A stretch of DNA of 64,000 nt from Lonepinella koalarum. GTDB lineage: Bacteria > Pseudomonadota > Gammaproteobacteria > Enterobacterales > Pasteurellaceae. The notes under the pieces are model-generated. The model was not told the DNA's origin. It ran no database searches and saw only the letters and a list, made by a program, of their open reading frames with translations. The stretch spans positions 1,550,001 to 1,614,000 of the forward strand of contig NZ_CP170642.1 in the NCBI RefSeq assembly GCF_042926695.1, read 5' to 3'. Both the position numbers and the translations under genes were made by a program. Below are positions 26,243 to 36,187 of this stretch, one piece after another. How positions within the stretch are numbered: the stretch's first letter is position 1; each line of letters opens with the position of its first letter.

Positions 26243-27331
26243 TTATTTTTCATTCGCGTTTTGTATAATCACTTCTGCTACACGTTGAGCAGACAACGGC
26301 GTTGCCATGGATTTTGCATTAATTGCCATTTGCTGTAATTTATTTAAATCTAATTCATTGATTAACTTCACCAAAACATCCACATTCAAATCTGCTTGCT
26401 CAACGATATAAGCAGCCTTTGCATCTGCCAAATATTTCGCATTTAAATATTGTTGACGATCCTTATGTTGGAACGGCACAAAAATCGCTGGCGTTCCCAC
26501 TGCGGCTAATTCACATACTGTCAACGCACCCGAACGACAAATCACTAAATCCGCCCAAGCGTAGGCTTCTGCCATATTATCAATAAATTCACTAATTTTC
26601 ACCGCACTTCGCACATTTTCTGGATAAAGTGCAGTAACATTTTCTACCGAACCTGCCCCAACTTGATGACGAACATCCAATTTATCAGCTAACCGAGCCA
26701 CCACTTGCGGAATGGTTTGATTTAACACTCTCGCCCCTTGGCTTCCCCCCACCACAAGGATTCTTAATTTACCATTATTATGGGCTAAACGTTGCGTAAA
26801 ACGTTGTTCTGGACTTGCCATTTGAAACAAATCCGCACGTACTGGATTACCCACCACTTCGGCATCAGGAAAAGCGGTTGGAAAGGCTTGCAATACCGCT
26901 CTGGCAATTTTAGCTAACCATTTATTGGTGAGTCCTGCCACGGCATTTTGTTCATGTAAAATCACTGGCACACCACAAAGTTTAGCCGCAATACCACCTG
27001 GACCCGACACATAACCGCCCATACCTAACACCGCATGGGGTTGATACTGTTGGATAATTTTACGAGCTTGCAATATCGCTTTGGTGATCGAAAAAGGTGC
27101 TTTCAATAACGCTGCGATACCTTTACCACGCAAGCCAGAAATTTGAATAAATTTAATTGAAATACCATGTTTAGGGACAAGTTGGGCTTCCATACGGTCA
27201 GCGGTGCCTAACCAGCAAATTTGCCAACCTTGTTGCTGTAAATATTGTGCTACTGCAATGGCTGGAAAAACATGACCGCCAGTGCCACCTGCCATCACTA
27301 ATAATCGTTTTTTTTCTCTATTCTGTTGCAC
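26243..27331 (-). CDS. murG: UDP-GlcNAc:undecaprenyl-PP-MurNAc-pentapeptide GlcNAc transferase
   Basis: MurG is the membrane-associated GT28 glycosyltransferase that makes lipid II. Motifs: VMAGGTGGHVFPAIAVAQ (first G-loop), VLGMGGYVSGPGGIAAKL, ILHEQNAVAGLTNKWLAK, VVGGSQGARVLNQTIP and the C-terminal donor-binding CRSGALTVCELAAVGTPAIF. 362 residues. The start is ATG 27331, 20 bp after ftsW. Confidence 0.97.
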   Translation of the reverse strand: MQQNREKKRLLVMAGGTGGHVFPAIAVAQYLQQQGWQICWLGTADRMEAQLVPKHGISIKFIQISGLRGKGIAALLKAPFSITKAILQARKIIQQYQPHAVLGMGGYVSGPGGIAAKLCGVPVILHEQNAVAGLTNKWLAKIARAVLQAFPTAFPDAEVVGNPVRADLFQMASPEQRFTQRLAHNNGKLRILVVGGSQGARVLNQTIPQVVARLADKLDVRHQVGAGSVENVTALYPENVRSAVKISEFIDNMAEAYAWADLVICRSGALTVCELAAVGTPAIFVPFQHKDRQQYLNAKYLADAKAAYIVEQADLNVDVLVKLINELDLNKLQQMAINAKSMATPLSAQRVAEVIIQNANEK

Positions 27332-27351
27332 CTAATTTATCCCCGAAATTT

Positions 27352-28542
27352 TTAATCATCTCGTAATCTCGCATGACCACCACGCATAAGCCTATTTTCA
27401 TGATCAATCCGTAATAAAATGGCAATACTAATGGACATAATAATCACACTCGAACCACCATAACTGACTAACGGAAAGGTTAACCCTTTGGTCGGTAATA
27501 AGCCTAACGCCATACCTAAATTCACAAAACCTTGGAAGAAAATCCAAAAGCTAATGCCAAACGCAAAAAAGCCTTTAAAACGTTGTTCTAATAATAAAGA
27601 CTCTTTACCAATTTTCATGGCTCGGAAAACCAAAGCAGCTAATAGGAAAACCATTAACAATATGCCTAAAAAGCCAAATTCTTCGCCCATTACCGCCATC
27701 ACAAAGTCAGTATGTGCTTCGGGTAAATATTCTAATTTTTGAATAGAATTGCCTAAGCCCTCACCAAAAAATTCACCCCGTCCAAATGCCATTAATGAGT
27801 TAGACAGCTGAAACCCTGTACCGTAAGGGTCTTGGAAAGGATCCATAAACCCCGTTAAACGTTTTAAACGATAGGCGGAAGTTAATACTAACCACACAAA
27901 TAATACGACCCCTAAGCCCATTAATAACACGAATTGTAAAAAATGCGCCCCGACAATAAACAACAATCCAAAGGTAATCACGAATAATACCACCGTACTA
28001 CCTAAATCGGGTTGTAATAATAAAAACGCCCCCATTACCCCCACTACAAGGAAAGGTTTTACCGCACTGAGTTTACGACTACGCACTTCATCGTAACGGC
28101 GAGTAAAATAGCTGGCTAAAAAACAAATTAAAGCTAACTTAGCAAATTCCGCAGGCTGGAAACTAAATAAAGGAAAAGGCAGCCAACGTCTAGCTCCATT
28201 GACTGATTTACCAATACCGGGAATCGCCACCGCCACCAATAAAATAATGGAAATAAAGAAAACCCACATATAGTATTTTTCCCATTTATCCATCGGAATT
28301 TTTAAGAAAAAATAACAGACAATAAAAGACAATACCACATTCATGGCATCACGTTTAGCATAATAAAAAGGATCTAATTCATTACGAGTACCCACTGGAA
28401 TAGATGCTGATGTAACCATAATAAAACCAATAAACAGCAAGATCACAAATAACCACAACAGTGTGCGGTCATACAGTACATTACTTGGCGTAATGGTTGT
28501 CCAGCGTTGATAACTCTCTTTTAAATTACTCCAAAACCCCAT
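27352..28542 (-). CDS. ftsW: Septal peptidoglycan glycosyltransferase FtsW
   Basis: FtsW is the SEDS-family polymerase of septal peptidoglycan and partner of FtsI. 396 residues with about ten transmembrane helices. SEDS signatures: KSVNGARRWLPFPLFSFQPA, QPDLGSTVVLFVI, LEYLPEAHTDFVMAVMGEEF and LPTKGLTFPLVSYGGSSVII near the C-terminus. Located between murD and murG as is usual. Confidence 0.96.
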   Translation of the reverse strand: MGFWSNLKESYQRWTTITPSNVLYDRTLLWLFVILLFIGFIMVTSASIPVGTRNELDPFYYAKRDAMNVVLSFIVCYFFLKIPMDKWEKYYMWVFFISIILLVAVAIPGIGKSVNGARRWLPFPLFSFQPAEFAKLALICFLASYFTRRYDEVRSRKLSAVKPFLVVGVMGAFLLLQPDLGSTVVLFVITFGLLFIVGAHFLQFVLLMGLGVVLFVWLVLTSAYRLKRLTGFMDPFQDPYGTGFQLSNSLMAFGRGEFFGEGLGNSIQKLEYLPEAHTDFVMAVMGEEFGFLGILLMVFLLAALVFRAMKIGKESLLLEQRFKGFFAFGISFWIFFQGFVNLGMALGLLPTKGLTFPLVSYGGSSVIIMSISIAILLRIDHENRLMRGGHARLRDD

Positions 28543-28550
28543 GACATATC

Positions 28551-29864
28551 CTATTCAACTGACTGTGCTAGACGGGTAAATTGTTCACCCCGTTGTTCAA
28601 AGGAACTAAATTGATCTAGGCTCGCACAAGCGGGTGATAATAACACCATATCACCTGACTTTAACAATGGACGCAAGGCTTGAATAGCTTGTTCCATGGT
28701 ATCAAATAATTGACTTTGCACCGATAATTTGGCTAATTCGGCACCGTCTTGACCAAAGCAATAACATAAAATTTCAGGCTTATTAATCAGCTTTTCTAAC
28801 TCGCTAAAATCCGCCCCTTTGCCGTCACCACCTAATAATAAATGCAATTTACCCTTTAAATGTAATCCCGTTAACGCCGCCACCGTACTACCGACATTGG
28901 TCGCTTTGCTATCATTAATCCAACGCACACCATGGGCAAAATGGGCTAATTGGAAACGGTGATCGAGTCCAGTGAAAGTACGAAGTGCGGTGCAAATTCC
29001 CTGATTTTTTACGCCTACCGCACGCGCCAAAGCAATGGATGCCAAGGCATTCATATAATTATGACGACCGCTGATTTTCACGTCATCACAAGGTAAAATC
29101 ACTTCATCACCCGCCATTAAATATTGTTTACCGTTTTCGGTTTTTAACCAATAATCTGCATTATGTTCCGCAAAACTGACTTGTTGTTTCGCACTTTGCT
29201 TACCGTCTTCTTTAGACAACAAATCTTCACCATTTATCACCGCCGTTTCGGCATTCACATAAATCTTCAATTTTGCTTGGCGATAATCTTCTAAATCCAC
29301 ATAACGGTTCATGTGATCTTCGGTGACATTTAACACGGTCGCTGCCGCCGCTTTTAGGCTGTAAGTGGTTTCTAATTGGAAACTGGAAAGTTCCAATACA
29401 TAAAGATCATAATCATCATCTAACAACGATAACGCCGGAATCCCAATATTGCCTCCCATACCTACTCGCAAACCATCAGCTTTTGCCATTTCTGCTACCA
29501 GTGTCGTCACCGTGCTTTTACCGTTTGAACCGGTAATCGCAATAATCGGTTTCTTGGCTTCACGGCAGAATAATTCAATATCTCCCACCACTTCGACCCC
29601 AGCAGAAAGTGCGGTCTGAATTTCAGGGGTTTTTACCGCTAATCCTGGACTAATCACAATTAAATCACTGTCTAATAACCATTGTTGATTTAATCCGCCC
29701 TTATGTAACGGAATATCCGCCCCTAATTGTTCCGCACCTGTAGGGTTAGCACGCGTATCGATCACACGTACTTGAGCTTGTTTTCTGACTAAAAAATCTA
29801 CGCAGGATAGACCCGTTTTACCTAAGCCGATCACGGTGACGTTTTTATTTTTATAATCTGTCAT
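28551..29864 (-). CDS. murD: UDP-N-acetylmuramoylalanine--D-glutamate ligase
   Basis: MurD adds D-Glu. N-terminal VTVIGLGKTGLSCVDFL, P-loop IAITGSNGKSTVTTLVAEM, LELSSFQLETTYSLKA, NVTEDHMNRYVDLEDY and WINDSKATNVGSTVAAL. 437 residues. Two uptake-signal cores (near 28982 and 29609) lie in the coding sequence. Confidence 0.97.
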   Translation of the reverse strand: MTDYKNKNVTVIGLGKTGLSCVDFLVRKQAQVRVIDTRANPTGAEQLGADIPLHKGGLNQQWLLDSDLIVISPGLAVKTPEIQTALSAGVEVVGDIELFCREAKKPIIAITGSNGKSTVTTLVAEMAKADGLRVGMGGNIGIPALSLLDDDYDLYVLELSSFQLETTYSLKAAAATVLNVTEDHMNRYVDLEDYRQAKLKIYVNAETAVINGEDLLSKEDGKQSAKQQVSFAEHNADYWLKTENGKQYLMAGDEVILPCDDVKISGRHNYMNALASIALARAVGVKNQGICTALRTFTGLDHRFQLAHFAHGVRWINDSKATNVGSTVAALTGLHLKGKLHLLLGGDGKGADFSELEKLINKPEILCYCFGQDGAELAKLSVQSQLFDTMEQAIQALRPLLKSGDMVLLSPACASLDQFSSFEQRGEQFTRLAQSVE

Positions 29865-29882
29865 AGCATAATCCTTTTTTAT

Positions 29883-30965
29883 CTAACGTAGCTTCAAGGT
29901 CACTAAGCCCATCAATACCAACATCAACGAAATAATCCAAAAGCGGATAATCACACGGGGTTCGGGCCAACCTTTAAGTTCGTAGTGATGATGAATCGGT
30001 GCCATACGGAAAATCCGTTTTTTGCGTAATTTATAGGAACCCACTTGTAAAATCACCGAAATGGTTTCCATCACAAATACACCACCCATAATCACTAATA
30101 AAAATTCTTGACGCACTAACACTGCAATCACGCCTAATGCACCGCCTAATGCAAGAGAACCCACATCCCCCATAAATACCTGAGCAGGGTAAGTGTTAAA
30201 CCAAAGGAAACCTAAACCAGCCCCCACAATAGCAGTACAGAAAATCACCAGTTCAGCACTGTATTTTACATAGGGAATATACAAATATTTTGACCATTCA
30301 ATATTCCCTGTCGCCCATGCAATTAATGCAAATGCTCCTGCCACAAACACGGTTGGCATGATCGCTAAACCATCTAAACCATCGGTTAAATTCACCGCAT
30401 TACTGGTTCCTACAATCACGAAATAAGCCAAAATAATATAGAACACACCCAATTGTGGCATAATATTTTTGAAAAATGGTACCACTAAACGAGTAGCATC
30501 CGTATCTTTACCGATTAAATACATTCCCACGACCGCAATTAAGGCAATAGCAGATAACCAGAAATACTTCCAACGAGCAATTAAACCATCGCTATTTTTA
30601 TATTTAATTTTACGATAATCATCCACAAAACCAACTGCACCATAACCGAGTAATACGAATAAACTGAACCAAATATACGGATTAGATAAATCGCCCCACA
30701 ACAAGGTACTCACGGTAATCGTGAATAAAATCATAATACCGCCCATGGTTGGCGTGCCACGTTTTTGGAAATGACTTTCAGGTCCATCATTACGGACTTC
30801 TTGCCCGAATTTAAAGATTTGTAAACGACGGATCATTTTCGGTCCAATCCATAAAGACAACAACAACGCCGTTAATAACGCAAAAATTGAGCGAACGGTA
30901 AGATAAGAAATAACGTGAAAATCGCTAAAATATTGCTGTAAATAAGATGCAAGCCAAACTAACAT
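29883..30965 (-). CDS. mraY: Phospho-N-acetylmuramoyl-pentapeptide transferase
   Basis: MraY links phospho-MurNAc-pentapeptide to undecaprenyl phosphate, giving lipid I. 360 residues, about ten transmembrane helices. Active-site motifs: GFVDDYRKIKYKNSDGL (Asp pair), NAVNLTDGLDGLAIMPTV, FMGDVGSLALGGALGVIAV and the loop KKRIFRMAPIHHHYELKGWP. Six bases separate it from murF. Confidence 0.97.
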   Translation of the reverse strand: MLVWLASYLQQYFSDFHVISYLTVRSIFALLTALLLSLWIGPKMIRRLQIFKFGQEVRNDGPESHFQKRGTPTMGGIMILFTITVSTLLWGDLSNPYIWFSLFVLLGYGAVGFVDDYRKIKYKNSDGLIARWKYFWLSAIALIAVVGMYLIGKDTDATRLVVPFFKNIMPQLGVFYIILAYFVIVGTSNAVNLTDGLDGLAIMPTVFVAGAFALIAWATGNIEWSKYLYIPYVKYSAELVIFCTAIVGAGLGFLWFNTYPAQVFMGDVGSLALGGALGVIAVLVRQEFLLVIMGGVFVMETISVILQVGSYKLRKKRIFRMAPIHHHYELKGWPEPRVIIRFWIISLMLVLMGLVTLKLR

Positions 30966-30971
30966 GAAATA

Positions 30972-32378
30972 TTACCCTTTGAAATTTTCTGTTAAAATAT
31001 CGATCACGTCTTCCATTTTTTGACTGCGTGATCCTTTTGCTAATAACACAACAGGTTGATTATTTGCTAATTTTTGTTTAATTATTGGTGTTAAATAATT
31101 TGCCATCACTGCTTTATCAGTAAAATGCTGACCTGCGGATTGATGCGAAATCACCGCACTATGCAAACCAAAGCTAACCACACATTCTAATTGTGCTTGT
31201 GCCGTATAATCGGCAATTTGCTGATGACAAAGTTGTGTATTTTCGCCTAATTCTGCCATATCTCCAACAACAAAAATGCGAAATGCAGCATATTTTTGCA
31301 AAACATCAATGGCAGACTTTAATGATCCCACATTGGCATTATAAGTATCGTCTAACAATAAAAGGTTTTCACAAGGCTGAATCGGAAATAAACGTCCTTT
31401 CACCAAAGATGGTTGCTCAAGTCCTAATTTTACCTCTTGTAATGTGGCTCCGACATTTACCGCCAAGGCTGTCGCTGCTAACGCATTGGCTACATTATGT
31501 TCGCCTAAATAGGGTAAATTAATCTCAATTTCACCCTGTGGACTATGTAAAATAAAGATCGAACCCGTTTCTGTTGCCTTGACATTGCTAGCATAAAAAT
31601 CCGCTTGCTTATTATGAGCGGAAAAAGATTGTAATTTATGTGTCCCAATTTCTTTTTTCCACATATCTAAATAATGACAATCTAAATTCACAATAGCGAC
31701 CCCCTTTTCACTCAAACCACGAAAAATCTCGCCTTTGGCTTGAGCCACCCCCTCAATAGAACCAAATCCCTCTAAATGAGCTGGTGCGATATTATTGATC
31801 AATGCTACATTTGGTTTCACCAAATGCGTTGTATAATCAATTTCGCCTTGATGATTCGCTCCAAGCTCAATCACCGCAAATTGATGTTTCTCGGTTAAAC
31901 GTAATAAAGTTAAAGGCACGCCAATATCATTATTAAAATTGCCATGGGTAAATAAAACTTGATTTTTTTCCACCGCACTTTCCGTTGTCATTCGGCTGGC
32001 AGTTTGAGCTAAAATAGAAGCTGTCATCTCTTTCACCGTGGTTTTGCCCGAAGATCCTGTCATTGCCACGGTTAATGGATTTAATTTGGCTTTAAGCCAT
32101 TGTGCTAATTGTCCTAAGGCTAAACGGGTATCAGGGACTATAATTTGTGGTATGTTGACAGTACATTCATGATCAACAATAACGGCGACATTGCCTTGTG
32201 CCATGGCTTGTTCAAGATAATAATGAGCATCAAAACGTTCACCTTTTAAGGCAAAGAATAAGCCGTTTTGCGTTTGTTGGCGGGTATCGGTGCTGATGTT
32301 TTCAATTTGCGTTTCAGCATTTCCGATGAGTTTGCCGTTTAAAATTTCAGCGATTTTTTTTGTTGTTAGTTTTATCAT
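30972..32378 (-). CDS. murF: UDP-N-acetylmuramoyl-tripeptide--D-alanyl-D-alanine ligase
   Basis: MurF adds the D-Ala-D-Ala made by Ddl. I take ATG 32378 (MIKLTTKKIAEILNGKLIGN); the frame is open to 32477 but those codons lie in the structured element and are not MurF-like. P-loop AMTGSSGKTTVKEMTASIL, ELGANHQGEIDYTTHLV, LLLDDTYNANVGSLKSAI. 468 residues, slightly above the 452 of E. coli. An uptake-signal core is at about 31973. Normally coupled to murE, but here separated from it by 487 bp. Confidence 0.95.
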   Translation of the reverse strand: MIKLTTKKIAEILNGKLIGNAETQIENISTDTRQQTQNGLFFALKGERFDAHYYLEQAMAQGNVAVIVDHECTVNIPQIIVPDTRLALGQLAQWLKAKLNPLTVAMTGSSGKTTVKEMTASILAQTASRMTTESAVEKNQVLFTHGNFNNDIGVPLTLLRLTEKHQFAVIELGANHQGEIDYTTHLVKPNVALINNIAPAHLEGFGSIEGVAQAKGEIFRGLSEKGVAIVNLDCHYLDMWKKEIGTHKLQSFSAHNKQADFYASNVKATETGSIFILHSPQGEIEINLPYLGEHNVANALAATALAVNVGATLQEVKLGLEQPSLVKGRLFPIQPCENLLLLDDTYNANVGSLKSAIDVLQKYAAFRIFVVGDMAELGENTQLCHQQIADYTAQAQLECVVSFGLHSAVISHQSAGQHFTDKAVMANYLTPIIKQKLANNQPVVLLAKGSRSQKMEDVIDILTENFKG

Positions 32379-32411
32379 TTTGGTTTTTAATTTCAAATTG
32401 TGATTTTTGAG

Positions 32412-32860
32412 ATCGGGTTTCGCCACGTTCTTTACTTTTCTTTGCTTGTGCAAAGAAAAGTAACAAAAGAAACACACCCCAACTTTGCCTTGTTTCCTGA
32501 AAATGCTTTAATTTGCTTAACAGAAAATGGCTGAACTCGCTACGCTCAGACAGACGCCATTTTCCTACAAATTAAAGCATTTTCAGGCGGCAAACATGGG
32601 TCCCCGTCTAAACCGCCTTTGCGACTTGAAATTTTTAGGCAAAATCGCCTTGTCTGAGCGTAGCGAGTTGCGATTTTACCGTGAAAAAAATTTCAACTAA
32701 GCAAAGATAAGCGGTGAAGTCGGGGTGTGCTTTTCTTTGCCTACTTTCTTTTGCACAAGCACAAAATTCGTAGAATTTTGAACGTTGGCTTTGCCAACGG
32801 CACGAAGTGCGAGCGTAGCGAGTAAAAGAAAGTATGGTCGCCCATCGGGCGAAACCCGAT
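32412..32860. repeat. Structured non-coding element with nested inverted repeats between murE and murF
   Basis: The 487-bp murE-murF gap has no credible gene and is full of symmetry. Outer ends are a perfect 13-bp inverted pair, ATCGGGTTTCGCC (32412-32424) and its complement (32848-32860). Inside are a hairpin TTACTTTTCTTTGC-TTGT-complement (32432-32463, 14-bp arms), a 20-bp inverted pair starting CCTGAAAATGCTTTAATTTG (32496-32515 with 32568-32587), and an inverted pair ACTCGCTACGCTCAGACA (about 32534-32551 with 32648-32666). A third GAGCGTAGCGAGT lies near 32811, and another copy of the CTTTCTTTTGCACAAGCA family lies near 32745. It reads as an intergenic mobile or repeat element, since no terminator or start is evident. 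Confidence 0.8.
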
Positions 32861-32865
32861 TTAAA

Positions 32866-34341
32866 TTAATCAATATATTTCCTTACCACTTCCTGATCCG
32901 AAAAATGATGTTTTACTTTCCGAATAATCTGATAATCTTCATGCCCCTTACCCGCAATCAAAATCACATCATTTTCCACCGCACTTTGTATGGCAGTTTT
33001 AATTGCTTGCTCACGGTCATGGATAATTTGCACAGCATTGGCGTGTTCAAATCCTGCCACAATATCTGCCATAATTTTTGTTGGCTCTTCCGTGCGTGGA
33101 TTATCATCAGTGGCAATTACTACATCTGCAAACTGTTCTGCTATTTTTGCCATCAGTGGACGTTTACCATTATCTCTGTCGCCACCACAACCAAAAATAC
33201 ACCACAATTTACCGTTACAATGAATACGTGCTGCTTGTAGTGCTTTTTCTAAGGCATCTGGGGTATGAGCATAGTCCACAATTGCTGTTGGTTTATGTGG
33301 CGTATGCAACATTTCCATGCGACCACACACTCCCGTTAATTGTGAAACGGTTTTAACCAAATCCGTAAGGCAGTAACCTAAGGATAATAAAGTAGCTAAT
33401 ACCAGCAATAAATTGCTCACATTAAATGCCCCAATTAAATGGCTTTCTAATTTACCATTGCCCCAACTAGAACAAAATTCAATGCTCGCCCCTTTGTTAT
33501 TAAAAGAAACTGCGGTGCATTTTAACCAATTTTTTTGCATTGGCTGGAAATCAGCTTGACAACTCACTGCCACTGCGTTTGGCAATGCTTTTAACCAACC
33601 TGCACCAATCTGATCATCGGCATTAATCACTTGTTGTTGCGTGACTAATTCAGTAAATAAGCGTTTTTTGGCATTGGCATATTCTTGCATGCTACCATGA
33701 TAATCCAAATGATCACGGCTTAAATTAGTAAAAATCGCTACCGCAAAATGCAAAGCCTCAATTCGTTTTTGCACTAATCCATGGGAAGATACTTCAATCG
33801 CGGCAAAATCCGCCCCTTGAGCCACAAAATTGGCTAAAGATGATTGTACTTCTAGAGCTGAACCTGTGGTATTTTCGGCTGGTTTAACCTGACCTAATAA
33901 CCCATTACCAATGGTTCCCATCACTGCTGGGTTATGCCCTAAAATTTGCGTCCATTGAGCCAATAATTGAGCAATAGTGGTTTTACCATTGGTGCCTGTT
34001 ACCCCAACTAAAGTTAATTCTTGCGATGGACTATCGTAGAAAATATCAGCAATTTCAGAAAGATGAGCGGATAAATCAAAATACGCAATAATAGAGACAT
34101 TATTTTCAAAACGAACGGTTAAATGTTCGTTTAAGTGGTCGGCATCTGCCAATACAGCAACGGCTCCGTTTTCAATGGCTTGTGGAATAAAACGACGACC
34201 ATCAACAGTATGCCCTTTTATCGCAACGAAAAGACAGCCGCTCTTTACAGAACGACTGTCTAGGGTCATATCTTCCACTAAAATGTCTAAAATTTCACCA
34301 GATAATAAACAATTCCCCAAAAGTGCGGTCAATTTTTTCAT
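32866..34341 (-). CDS. murE: UDP-MurNAc-L-Ala-D-Glu--2,6-diaminopimelate ligase
   Basis: MurE adds meso-diaminopimelate. P-loop VGVTGTNGKTTIAQLLAQW, AAIEVSSHGLVQKRIEAL, TNLSRDHLDYHGSMQEYA, and the DNPR motif (ATDDNPRTEEPTKI) that specifies meso-DAP rather than lysine. 491 residues. It begins 10 bp after ftsI. Uptake-signal cores are near 32968 and at its start (34321). Confidence 0.97.
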   Translation of the reverse strand: MKKLTALLGNCLLSGEILDILVEDMTLDSRSVKSGCLFVAIKGHTVDGRRFIPQAIENGAVAVLADADHLNEHLTVRFENNVSIIAYFDLSAHLSEIADIFYDSPSQELTLVGVTGTNGKTTIAQLLAQWTQILGHNPAVMGTIGNGLLGQVKPAENTTGSALEVQSSLANFVAQGADFAAIEVSSHGLVQKRIEALHFAVAIFTNLSRDHLDYHGSMQEYANAKKRLFTELVTQQQVINADDQIGAGWLKALPNAVAVSCQADFQPMQKNWLKCTAVSFNNKGASIEFCSSWGNGKLESHLIGAFNVSNLLLVLATLLSLGYCLTDLVKTVSQLTGVCGRMEMLHTPHKPTAIVDYAHTPDALEKALQAARIHCNGKLWCIFGCGGDRDNGKRPLMAKIAEQFADVVIATDDNPRTEEPTKIMADIVAGFEHANAVQIIHDREQAIKTAIQSAVENDVILIAGKGHEDYQIIRKVKHHFSDQEVVRKYID

Positions 34342-34351
34342 TTTTTCTCAC

Positions 34352-36187
34352 TTAATTTGTTTGTTTTCTGTCTATTTTATCGGTTAATCGTACCACACGT
34401 TTAATATTTCTGATATTTGCCGTACTTTCTTCGGAATCTGGCGTAACATTATAAGTACGTAACGCATAGCCCATAATACTTGAGAATACAGGTGCAGAGA
34501 TAGCACCACCATAATATTGTCCCGCCTTAGGATCATCAATTAAAATCACTAAAGCAAAACGTGGATCCGTCACGGGTGCAAGCCCTGCGGTATAGGCCAT
34601 ATATTTATCCACATAATGCCCTTTTTCTAATTTTTTCGCCGTCCCTGTTTTAATCGCGACCCGATAGCCTTCTACCATGGCTCGTTTATTTTTAATCGCC
34701 ACTTTTTCCATCATATGCACCACATCTTTGGTAATTTTTTCGGAAAAAACACGATTGCCAATTACCGGTGGATCCACTTTAGTAATTGATAATGGACGAT
34801 AAATACCAAAACTACCTAGCGTAATATAAGCTCGAGCAATTTGTAAGGGTGTGGCATTGATACCATAACCAAACGCCACGTTAGCACGTTCAATCTCAGA
34901 CCAACGTTGACGATTCGCACCTAGCATACCTGCCTGTTCTCCCCCTAAACCTAAATTGGTTAATTTACCTAAACCTGCATTTTGATAGGTTTCCATTAAG
35001 GCTGATGGTGGCATACGCAAGGCAAGACGACTTACCCCACGGTTAGATGAATTTTCTAAAATTTCATCTAAAGTTTGTTGATTACGTGGAGCCACGTCTC
35101 TGACCTCTTTACCATTTAATACTAAAGGTCCAGTATTAATAATTTCATTACGTTTCACAGCTCCCCGTTGCAATGCGGTTAACACCACAAAAGGTTTTAC
35201 TGTTGAACCCGGTTCAAAAGTATCAGTTACCGCACGGTTACGCATTAACTCATTAGAGATGCCCGCACGTTTATTTGGATTATAAGATGGTGCGTTAGCC
35301 ATAGCTAATACTTCGCCAGTACGCACATCAACTAACACGGCCGTACCGGAATTCGCCTTATTTTCTTCTACGGCTTTAGCAATTTCACGATACACCATGG
35401 ATTGTAATTTTTCATCAATACTCAACACCACATCATGCGCTGCATATTTTTTCACATCGGCAATTTCTTCCACAATATTGCCTTTTTTATCTTTACGATA
35501 AGATCGCAAACCAGCTTTACCGATTAAATCGTTATTTAAACTTTTCTCAATCCCTTCAATGCCATTATTATCAATATCAGTAAAACCGATTAAATGCGCC
35601 GTTTCTTCCGCTCTTGGATAAAAACGACGGAAATCATTTTCAAACACAATACCGGGGATTTTTAATTGATGCACATAATCCGCCACATTTTTTGTCACTT
35701 GGCGACCTAAAATAATATCTCGAGATTTCGGTTTATTCTCAATTTTTGCCACCAAATCTTGATATTTCATATTAAGTGACGAGGCTAAAGCTTTCCAACG
35801 TTCTTGATCGGCTAAATAATTGCCTTCTAAAATAAATTTCGGATCCGCTTTAATGTTATACATCGGCACACTGACCGACAACATTTGTCCATTACGATCT
35901 AAAATAGAACCACGAGCGGATAACACTTTTTGCTCACGCAAAGAGCGTTTATCCGCTTCATCATTAAAGGTTTCCACATTAATGGTTTGCACAAACGCAG
36001 CACGAGCGACTAAAGCAAACAATCCAAAACAGACAAAACCCATCGCCCAACGATAACGCCCTTTTAAGAAACTTTTTTCATAAATGTTCACTGGCTTGTT
36101 AGACTTGACACGGGTAGAATTAACGGATTTTTTCACCGCACTTTTTGATTTCGCTTGATGGCGTGTTGAATTAAATTTCACTTTCAT
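34352..36187 (-). CDS. ftsI: Peptidoglycan D,D-transpeptidase FtsI (PBP3)
   Basis: FtsI is the septal transpeptidase and a beta-lactam target. N-terminal basic cytoplasmic tail (KVKFNSTRHQAKSKSAVKKS), one transmembrane helix (about 50-68), pedestal domain with SLREQKVLSARGSILDRNG, then the transpeptidase: active-site Ser in FEPGSTVKPFVVL (S-x-x-K), SSNRGVSRLA (S-x-N) and IKTGTAKKLEKG (K-T-G). 611 residues. Overlaps ftsL by 4 bases. An uptake-signal core near 36137 encodes part of the basic tail. Confidence 0.97.
   Translation of the reverse strand: MKVKFNSTRHQAKSKSAVKKSVNSTRVKSNKPVNIYEKSFLKGRYRWAMGFVCFGLFALVARAAFVQTINVETFNDEADKRSLREQKVLSARGSILDRNGQMLSVSVPMYNIKADPKFILEGNYLADQERWKALASSLNMKYQDLVAKIENKPKSRDIILGRQVTKNVADYVHQLKIPGIVFENDFRRFYPRAEETAHLIGFTDIDNNGIEGIEKSLNNDLIGKAGLRSYRKDKKGNIVEEIADVKKYAAHDVVLSIDEKLQSMVYREIAKAVEENKANSGTAVLVDVRTGEVLAMANAPSYNPNKRAGISNELMRNRAVTDTFEPGSTVKPFVVLTALQRGAVKRNEIINTGPLVLNGKEVRDVAPRNQQTLDEILENSSNRGVSRLALRMPPSALMETYQNAGLGKLTNLGLGGEQAGMLGANRQRWSEIERANVAFGYGINATPLQIARAYITLGSFGIYRPLSITKVDPPVIGNRVFSEKITKDVVHMMEKVAIKNKRAMVEGYRVAIKTGTAKKLEKGHYVDKYMAYTAGLAPVTDPRFALVILIDDPKAGQYYGGAISAPVFSSIMGYALRTYNVTPDSEESTANIRNIKRVVRLTDKIDRKQTN

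Noticed and set aside
32785..33240. 151-codon plus-strand frame over the murE end and the structured element
   Set aside because: Overlaps murE antisense; begins in the repeat element; no conserved protein features.
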